Shown here: piece after piece, positions 44,235-49,748 of the stretch | Position numbering within the stretch: the first letter of the stretch is position 1 | Layout: the number at the start of each line of letters is the position of its first letter | Assembly: GCA_029976025.1 (NCBI GenBank) | Contig: JARKNX010000079.1 | Span: forward strand, 1 to 49,748 | Length of the DNA: 49,748 bases | Reading direction: 5' to 3' | From: Aggregatilineales bacterium | GTDB lineage: Bacteria > Chloroflexota > Anaerolineae > Aggregatilineales > Ch27 | The notes under the pieces: generated by a model | Database searches by the model: none | What the model saw: only the letters and a program-made list of their open reading frames with translations | What the model was told of the DNA's origin: nothing | Made by a program: the position numbers and the translations under genes

Positions 44235-45452
44235 TCAAGCGCCGCCAAGGCGGCTCGCTGCCGCGTCCAGGACGGCCTGAAGCCGCGCTGTATCCGCCGG
44301 CCCGCCGCCGCCCTGGGCGAAATCGGGGCGTCCGCCGCCGCGTCCGCTGCCCTCGCCGGACAGCGCCGCCACCGTCCCCCGCAGCAGGGCGACCATATCC
44401 AGCTCCGGCCGGTCGGCGGATCGGGCCATGATGAGCTGGGTTTTCTCCCCGGCCAGCCCCAGCAAAGCAACAGTGCCCGGCTGCTCGATCAGCCGGCCGG
44501 CCAGCGTGCGGAGGTCAGCCGGGTCGCGATCGGCCCAGGCGCGGGCGATCACGCGCAGGCCGCCCGCCGGCGCGGACGCAGCCCACAGCGCATCGGCCTC
44601 GGCCGCCAGGAGCTGGCCGCGCGCGGCGCGCAGATCGCTCGCCAGGCTCTTGTTCTCCGCCCGCAGCCGTTCGATAGACGCGCCGATCTCCCGATAACTG
44701 GTGGTCAGATCGGCGGCCAGGCCGAGCAGCAGCGCGTTCTTTTCGGCGTAATCACGCCGCGCCCGTCCGCCGCACAGAAACTCCACGCGCATCATATCCT
44801 TGTACTTCTCCGCCCGGATCACCTTGATCAGGCCGATCTCGCCGGTGCGGGCGACATGCGTCCCGCCGCAGGCCGTCAGATCGAAGCCGTCGATCTCCAC
44901 CACGCGCAGCCGCCCTTCCACCGCCGGCAGCTTGCGCAGGGCCAGATCGGCCAGCTCATCCGCCGCCGGGAACCACGCCCGCACCGGCAGGTCCCGTGTC
45001 ACGACAGCGTTAGCCGCCGCTTCCGCCGCCTCAATGTCCATGGCGCTCAGGCCGGCCCGATCCAGATCGATCGTGCACACCTCGCTCCCCAGGTGGAAGC
45101 TGACTGTCCGCGCACCGACCTCCTGCAGGAACGCCCCGGTCAGGATGTGCTGACCGGTGTGGTGCTGCATATGGTCGAAGCGGCGCGGCCAGTCAATTTC
45201 GCCGGAAACAGCCTCGCCATCCATATCCGCCGCCAGGAGGTGCATAACCGCGCCGTCGGAATCGCGGACTATGACTTCCTCAACCGGGACGCCGTTCAGC
45301 CGCCCGGTATCGTACGGCTGGCCGCCGCTGGTCGGGTAGAAGCAGGAGCGATCCAGGACAAGGGCCGGGCGGCCGGCGACAGTCAGGCGTTCGACGACGC
45401 GGGCGGTGAAGGTGACCGCGTACGAATCGGTGTAGTACAGGCGCTCAGTCAT
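44235..45452 (-). CDS. alaX: Alanyl-tRNA editing protein AlaX with DHHA1 domain
   Basis: 405 aa. It clears Ser or Gly mischarged on tRNA-Ala. The Zn-binding editing motifs are HHTGQH (97-102) and the later CGGTH; PTSGGQPYDTGRL is the usual N-terminal signature. After a coiled-coil-like stretch (about 255-290) comes a DHHA1 domain ending with GRGGGRPDFAQGGG, as in full AlaRS. It is therefore the long AlaX type, made of the AlaRS C-terminal half as a free protein. First gene of a three-gene minus-strand unit. Confidence 0.92.
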   Translation of the reverse strand: MTERLYYTDSYAVTFTARVVERLTVAGRPALVLDRSCFYPTSGGQPYDTGRLNGVPVEEVIVRDSDGAVMHLLAADMDGEAVSGEIDWPRRFDHMQHHTGQHILTGAFLQEVGARTVSFHLGSEVCTIDLDRAGLSAMDIEAAEAAANAVVTRDLPVRAWFPAADELADLALRKLPAVEGRLRVVEIDGFDLTACGGTHVARTGEIGLIKVIRAEKYKDMMRVEFLCGGRARRDYAEKNALLLGLAADLTTSYREIGASIERLRAENKSLASDLRAARGQLLAAEADALWAASAPAGGLRVIARAWADRDPADLRTLAGRLIEQPGTVALLGLAGEKTQLIMARSADRPELDMVALLRGTVAALSGEGSGRGGGRPDFAQGGGGPADTARLQAVLDAAASRLGGA

Positions 45453-45602
45453 GAACGATCAACTCTCCGGCGAACAAGTATCTGCGTCTGGATAACCATT
45501 CTGGCCCCTATTATTGAATCAAATCGGCAAATCCTCAAAATCAAGGGCGGGAAGTCTCATCCGGAGGCGCGAAAGAACCGTCCCGCGAACGGCATCTTCG
45601 GC

Positions 45603-45608
45603 TATACT
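45603..45608 (+). promoter_or_regulatory. -10 candidate of the ABC permease gene
   Basis: TATACT (5/6) preceded by CGGC, about 90 bases before ATG 45700. No TPP or FMN riboswitch was recognised in the leader. Confidence 0.35.
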
Positions 45609-45699
45609 CTGGCAGCCAGAAAAGAAGTAACCGCCGGGGCGCGCCGGGAAGCTCAGCTCTGCCCTCGCCCCGACAGTTCAGTAACACGGAAGCCGTCCT

Positions 45700-46476
45700 A
45701 TGCCCCCTTTGCTCAACCGCCGCCGGGGACGCGCCCTGCTCACGGCGCTGTTCGGGCTGCTGCTCCTGCTTGTCTGGGAGGGGCTGTATCGCAGCGCGCT
45801 GTATCCGCCGTTCATCGTGCCCGCGCCGGCGGAGGTGTTCGCCCGCTTCCTGACGATCGTCGCCGACGGCTCGCTGTGGGGGCACCTGCTGGTCACACTG
45901 CAGGAGGTGCTGCTGGGCCTGCTGGTCGGAGGGACTGCCGCCCTGCTGCTGGGATATCTGATCGCCCGCAGCCCCTTGCTGGGGCAGGTGGTGATGCCTT
46001 ATCTGGTCGCCCTGCAGGCCATCCCCATCGTGGCGATTGCGCCCCTGCTGGTGATCTGGTTCGGCTCCGGCCTGACCAGCAAGGTCCTGATCTGCGCCCT
46101 GATCGTCTTCTTCCCCATGCTGATCAACACCATCATCGGGGTGCGGAGCGTGCCGGCGGAGCTGCACGATCTGATGCGCGCCCTGGAGGCCACCCGCTGG
46201 CAGACCTTCCGCCATCTGGAGGTCCCCGCCGCCCTGCCCGTAGTTATGGGCGGGCTGAAGATCGGGGCGACGCTGGCCGTCATCGGAGCCGTGGTGGGGG
46301 AATTCGTCAGCGCGCGAGCCGGGCTGGGCTTCCTGGTCAACTCCGCCCGCAGCACGTTTGATACGCCCCGCATGGTCGTCGGCGTCTTCATGCTGGCCGC
46401 CCTGGCGCTGGGGCTGTACGGGCTGATGGTCCTGCTGGAGCGCCGGCTGCTGGCCTGGCAGCGGCACAGGCGCTGA
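45700..46476 (+). CDS. ABC transporter permease, ThiX/SsuC/RibX type
   Basis: 258 aa with six helices. The EAA loop ELHDLMRALEATRWQTFRHLEV and the GAVVGEFVSARAGLG segment are typical of the NMT1-associated (BPD_transp_1) class that imports thiamine pyrimidine precursors, riboflavin or sulfonates. It is separated from its probable partners, the binding protein and ATPase, by 293 bases with two hairpins, an unusual order. No riboswitch is found that would name the substrate. Confidence 0.88.
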   Translation: MPPLLNRRRGRALLTALFGLLLLLVWEGLYRSALYPPFIVPAPAEVFARFLTIVADGSLWGHLLVTLQEVLLGLLVGGTAALLLGYLIARSPLLGQVVMPYLVALQAIPIVAIAPLLVIWFGSGLTSKVLICALIVFFPMLINTIIGVRSVPAELHDLMRALEATRWQTFRHLEVPAALPVVMGGLKIGATLAVIGAVVGEFVSARAGLGFLVNSARSTFDTPRMVVGVFMLAALALGLYGLMVLLERRLLAWQRHRR

Positions 46477-46530
46477 GGAGGCTGTATACGGGACAGGGGG
46501 CAACACCACCTTATCCAGTGGCACGTTGAA

Positions 46531-46589
46531 GCCGGTCGAACCTCCCCCCCGGCCTTTTTCGCGGGCGGCGCCCGCGCTGACTTGTTTTT
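46531..46589 (+). terminator. Tandem hairpins after the permease gene
   Basis: First GCCGG / CCGGC followed by TTTTT (46531-46559), then CGCGGGC / GCCCGCG (46560-46576) with a T-run at 46585-46589. Together they should end or reduce transcription from the permease gene. Confidence 0.55.
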
Positions 46590-46609
46590 GGCGGGGCGAC
46601 ACGGATAAT
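46582..46609 (+). promoter_or_regulatory. Candidate promoter of the binding-protein/ATPase/azlC unit
   Basis: TTGTTT (3/6), a 16-base spacer and GATAAT (5/6), about 160 bases before the binding-protein ATG. It would restart transcription just past the tandem hairpins. Confidence 0.4.
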
Positions 46610-46769
46610 TGTGCGGCAGTTCACGGCTCTGTGAGGGAGGCGAAGATGGGGCGTGTGGGCGATGTCGGGCCGCGCCCGGTTACCCGCCCGCCCCGGGCGC
46701 GAGCCGTGTCCGGGATTTCGTCTGGGATAGGGGCGTCGATATCCGCCGCCCGAAAGTGAGAGCATCATC

Positions 46770-47891
46770 ATGAACGCACAGCGCGCTTTGCTGATCCTGC
46801 TGGCGCTTCTCCTCGCTCTGGGGGGAACCGCCCCGGCCCGCGCCCGGGGAACCGGCGACCAACCTGAGCTGACCCTGTTCCTGGGCTTTATCCCCAACGT
46901 CCAGTTCGCCCCGATCTACATGGCGCTGGAAAAGGGCTACTTCGCTGAGGAGGCCGGGGTCAATGTCGTGCTGGAGTACGGCGACGAGAACATCGGCGTG
47001 GAGCGCATCGCCGCGGGCGAGCTGGATTTCGGCGTCATCAGCGGCGAGCAGATCATCCTGGCCCGCTACGGCGGCCGCCCGCTGACCTATGTCTTCGAGT
47101 GGTGGCAGCGGTATCCGGTCGCCGTCGCCGCCCTGGCTGGCTCCGGCATCAGCAGTGTGCACGACCTGGCCGGGCGGACAGTGGGCGTGCCGGGGCGTTT
47201 TGGCGCCAGCTATGTCGGCCTGAGCGCCCTGCTGGCCGCCAATGATATGAGCGAAGCGGACGTCACGCTGGAAGAGATCGGCTACAACGCTCCGGCGATG
47301 CTGTGCGCCGGGCGGGTGGAAGCCGCCGTCGTCTATATCGCCAACGAGCCGGTGCAGATCCGCGATCAGTGCGGCGAAGTCACGGTGCTGCCGGTTGCCG
47401 CCGAGGCTGACCTGGTCGCTAACGGCCTGGTCACCAATGAGCGGACGCTGGCGGAGAATCCCGATCTGGTCCGCGGCATGGTCCGGGCGTTGAGCCACGG
47501 GCTGGCCGATGTGCTGGCCGACCCGGATGGCGCGCTGCGGGCCAGCCGGCGGTATGTGGAATCGCTGCCCACCGGCCAGAGCCGGACGGCCACTACCCTC
47601 GCCGCCGATGAAGCTATCCGCGTCCTGCGGGCTGCGGCCGCCGGGGACGGCCTGCCGCCGGAAGCCGCCGCCGCGCTGGCCGAATCGCTCAGCGCCGTAG
47701 TCAATCATGACGAGGCGATCCAGATGCAGGTGTTGCTCAACAGCATGGCCCTGTGGGATGCGCCGCGCCTGGGCGAGACAGACCCGGCCTCGTGGGAGAC
47801 GACGATGAACGCCCTGCTGCGAGCCGGCCTGCTGCCCGGCCCGGCAGACCTGAGCGGAGCCTACACCAACGATTACCTGCCGGAGCCATGA
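46770..47891 (+). CDS. NMT1/THI5-type ABC substrate-binding protein
   Basis: 373 aa, secreted: signal peptide about 1-26 without a lipobox Cys. LFLGFIPNVQFAPIYMALEKGYF, GDENIGVERIAAGELDFGVISG and AGRTVGVPGRFGASY-like segments are the family signatures of ThiY/RibY/SsuA-type proteins. These bind thiamine pyrimidine precursors, riboflavin or alkanesulfonates; RibY is known from Chloroflexus (family knowledge), so riboflavin is one option. The ATPase gene starts within its stop (ATGA). Confidence 0.88.
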   Translation: MNAQRALLILLALLLALGGTAPARARGTGDQPELTLFLGFIPNVQFAPIYMALEKGYFAEEAGVNVVLEYGDENIGVERIAAGELDFGVISGEQIILARYGGRPLTYVFEWWQRYPVAVAALAGSGISSVHDLAGRTVGVPGRFGASYVGLSALLAANDMSEADVTLEEIGYNAPAMLCAGRVEAAVVYIANEPVQIRDQCGEVTVLPVAAEADLVANGLVTNERTLAENPDLVRGMVRALSHGLADVLADPDGALRASRRYVESLPTGQSRTATTLAADEAIRVLRAAAAGDGLPPEAAAALAESLSAVVNHDEAIQMQVLLNSMALWDAPRLGETDPASWETTMNALLRAGLLPGPADLSGAYTNDYLPEP

Positions 47892-48763
47892 GCGCAGTGA
47901 ACGGATTGTCTGACCCGACGGGCGCCCTGTACCCGGCGAACCCGATGCAGGTGGACCTGGTGCTGCAGGTACAGGGCCTGGGCCGGGTATTCAGCGGGAA
48001 CGGCAGTCCGCCCGTGACGGCGCTGGAAGGAGTCCACTTCGCCGTGCGGCGCGGCAGTTTCGTCGTGCTGGTCGGGCCAAGCGGCTGCGGCAAGACCACG
48101 CTGCTGCGCCTCCTGGCCGGGCTGGATCGCCCCGACCGCGGTCAGGCCCTGCTGGATGGCGAGCCAATCCGGCAGCCGCAGCGGCGGATCGGCCTGATCT
48201 TTCAGCAGGCCAACCTGATGCCCTGGCGCACCATCCGGGCCAATGTCGCCCTGCCGCTGGAGTTAATCGGCGTCCCCGCCGGGGAGCGCCGGGCGCAGGC
48301 TGACCGCCTGATCGAGCAGGTCGGGCTGGCCGGGTTTGAGGATGCCTACCCCGTCGAGCTGTCCGGCGGGATGGCTCAGCGTGTGGCTATTGCCCGCGCC
48401 CTGATCGCCCGCCCCGAAGTGCTGCTGATGGACGAGCCGTTCGCCGCGCTGGACGCCCTGACCCGCGAACGGCTGAGTCTGGACCTGCTGCGGGTGTGGG
48501 CGACGCGGGAGCAGACGATCCTGATGGTCACCCATAATATCGCCGAAGCCGTGTTGCTGGCCGACGAAGTGCTGGTGATGAGCGCCCGACCGGGCCGGAT
48601 TGTTGCCCGCGTCGCCGTCACACTGCCCCGCCCGCGCCGGCAGGATATGCTCTATAGCGCCGAGTTGGGTCGGCTGTCCGGCCAGGTCCGCTCCGCTATC
48701 GAAGATGGTGGCGTCATTCTTGCGCAGGATGATATGCCGGAGGTCAACCGTGGCGTCATCTAA
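47888..48763 (+). CDS. ABC transporter ATP-binding protein, SsuB/ThiZ type
   Basis: 291 aa. Walker A GPSGCGKTT, Q-loop FQQ, signature LSGGMAQR, Walker B VLLMDEPFAALD and the switch His in VTHNIAEA are all present. The start at 47888 overlaps the binding-protein stop by 4 bases; the frame is open further up but inside that gene. It powers the permease at 45.7 kb. Its stop overlaps azlC by 14 bases. Confidence 0.94.
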   Translation: MSAVNGLSDPTGALYPANPMQVDLVLQVQGLGRVFSGNGSPPVTALEGVHFAVRRGSFVVLVGPSGCGKTTLLRLLAGLDRPDRGQALLDGEPIRQPQRRIGLIFQQANLMPWRTIRANVALPLELIGVPAGERRAQADRLIEQVGLAGFEDAYPVELSGGMAQRVAIARALIARPEVLLMDEPFAALDALTRERLSLDLLRVWATREQTILMVTHNIAEAVLLADEVLVMSARPGRIVARVAVTLPRPRRQDMLYSAELGRLSGQVRSAIEDGGVILAQDDMPEVNRGVI

Positions 48764-49514
48764 GATTCTGTCTGCCGGGCGGGTGCGAGCCAGGACCCGC
48801 TTCTGGGCCGGGGTCCGGGCGCAACTCCCGATCCTGCTGGGGGTGACGCCCTTCGGCATGATCTACGGCATCACGGCAGTTGAAGCGGGTATGCCGCCGC
48901 TGACCGCCATCGCCATGTCCATGATCGTGTTCGCCGGGTCATCGCAGTTCATCGCCGCCGAGCTGGTCGCGCGCGCCACGCCCGGCCCGGTGATCGTCCT
49001 GACCACGCTGATCGTCAACCTGCGCCATATGCTGTACAGCGCCTCGATCATGCCCTACGTCCGCCATCTCTCCCGCCCGTGGAAGTTCCTGCTGGCCTTC
49101 CTGATGACGGACGAAGTTTACGCTATCGCCATCACCAACTACCGCCGGCGCGACACGGAGGTCGACTCGCGCCATCTGGAGCAGTGGTATTTCCTGGGCG
49201 CGGGGGTGACTCTGTGGATAACGTGGCAGATCAGCACCCTGATCGGCATCCTGCTGGGGGCGTCGATCCCGGCGGGCTGGTCGCTGGATTTCGCCCTGGC
49301 CCTGACTTTCATCACCCTGCTGATCCCGACGCTGGAAGACCGTCCGACGGTGCTGGCGGCGCTGCTGGCCGGGATCACGGCGGTCCTGGCGCACGGCCTG
49401 CGCTACAACCTGGGGCTGATTCTGGCTGTGCTGGTGGGCATCGGCGCCGGGCTGCTGGCGGAGCGGATGGGCAGCCAGAGGAAAGCGGCTCCCCCGCCGG
49501 AAGGCGATCGCTGA
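48750..49514 (+). CDS. azlC: AzlC-family branched-chain amino acid exporter subunit
   Basis: 254 aa membrane protein. GVTPFGMIYGITAVEAGM and FAGSSQFIAAELVARATP with LRHMLYSASIMPYVRHL are AzlC hallmarks. AzlC works with the small AzlD protein to export branched-chain amino acids; no azlD follows, since the ligase gene converges right after. GTG 48750 has GGAGG 6 bases upstream and lies in the ATPase gene end, so expression is coupled to the importer; whether this is functional or only positional is unclear. Confidence 0.9.
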   Translation: MASSKILSAGRVRARTRFWAGVRAQLPILLGVTPFGMIYGITAVEAGMPPLTAIAMSMIVFAGSSQFIAAELVARATPGPVIVLTTLIVNLRHMLYSASIMPYVRHLSRPWKFLLAFLMTDEVYAIAITNYRRRDTEVDSRHLEQWYFLGAGVTLWITWQISTLIGILLGASIPAGWSLDFALALTFITLLIPTLEDRPTVLAALLAGITAVLAHGLRYNLGLILAVLVGIGAGLLAERMGSQRKAAPPPEGDR

Positions 49515-49552
49515 ACATCCGGCCCCGGGCCGCCCCCTCATCCGCGGCTGCT

Positions 49553-49748
<196 letters not shown>

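Noticed and set aside
45453..45699. Possible TPP or FMN riboswitch before the ABC permease gene
   Set aside because: Conserved core sequences of neither riboswitch could be found in the leader.
43452..46361. Very long plus-strand open frame across the alaX region
   Set aside because: Runs antisense to two clear genes and then out of frame through the permease; low-complexity Arg/Gln/Ala content.

Overview
The window is high-GC bacterial chromosomal DNA with mostly short intergenic gaps, many ATGA/GTGA stop-start overlaps and frequent GTG or TTG starts. The gene mix suggests a member of the Chloroflexota (Anaerolineae-like): a sugar ABC transporter with GH31 glycosidase and FucI-type isomerases, KatG, FeoABC, LarBCE, an NMT1-type ABC importer, a DsbA-like oxidative folding protein and MntA/HepT. 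This placement is inferred from gene content only; no rRNA is present.

1-7.9 kb: the end of a CXXCH (c-type heme) protein overlaps a secreted single-heme protein with FecR-like and membrane segments. Next comes a chain of overlapping genes: a GAF/HisKA_3 histidine kinase, a second kinase-like protein lacking the phospho-acceptor His, a NarL-type regulator and a multi-cluster ferredoxin. Facing them are moeA (molybdenum cofactor) and a THEP1-like NTPase. Together they look like the sensing and electron-transfer end of a respiratory locus whose main part lies left of the window.

8.1-17.5 kb (minus strand): a seven-gene sugar operon, lacI - binding protein - two permeases - PfkB kinase - GH31 alpha-xylosidase-like enzyme - FucI-like isomerase. 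It has a near-consensus promoter with a LacI operator over the start site, an intercistronic hairpin after the binding-protein gene and a hairpin at the end.

17.6-26.1 kb: katG with its own promoter and terminator; feoABC (iron uptake) with an inverted repeat over its promoter; divergent larE-larB-larC (nickel-pincer nucleotide cofactor synthesis), without larA.

26.1-38 kb: an unknown 126-aa protein, a secreted alpha/beta-hydrolase-fold protein that has lost its nucleophile, a nitroreductase, an mntA/hepT toxin-antitoxin pair whose toxin gene is broken by a 10-bp tandem duplication, a second (intact) hydrolase, an exported cyclophilin-DsbA fusion, UDP-glucose dehydrogenase, a FAD oxidoreductase and a YbhN/AglD-type membrane protein.

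37.9-38.7 kb: a small SWIM-motif gene with its own promoter, a leader containing a terminator and a competing hairpin, and a downstream terminator; then a tRNA-Ile/tRNA-Ala pair with a strong promoter.

38.9-49.7 kb: a second FucI-type isomerase, a polytopic membrane protein, a minus-strand cluster (AlaX editing protein, degenerate metallo-beta-lactamase-fold protein, helical unknown), an NMT1-type ABC importer followed by azlC, and the C-terminal end of NAD-dependent DNA ligase (BRCT domain) running off the right edge.

Across the window several plus-strand genes have an extended -10 element (TGNTAnnnT) about 30-75 bases before the start codon, which helps locate promoters.
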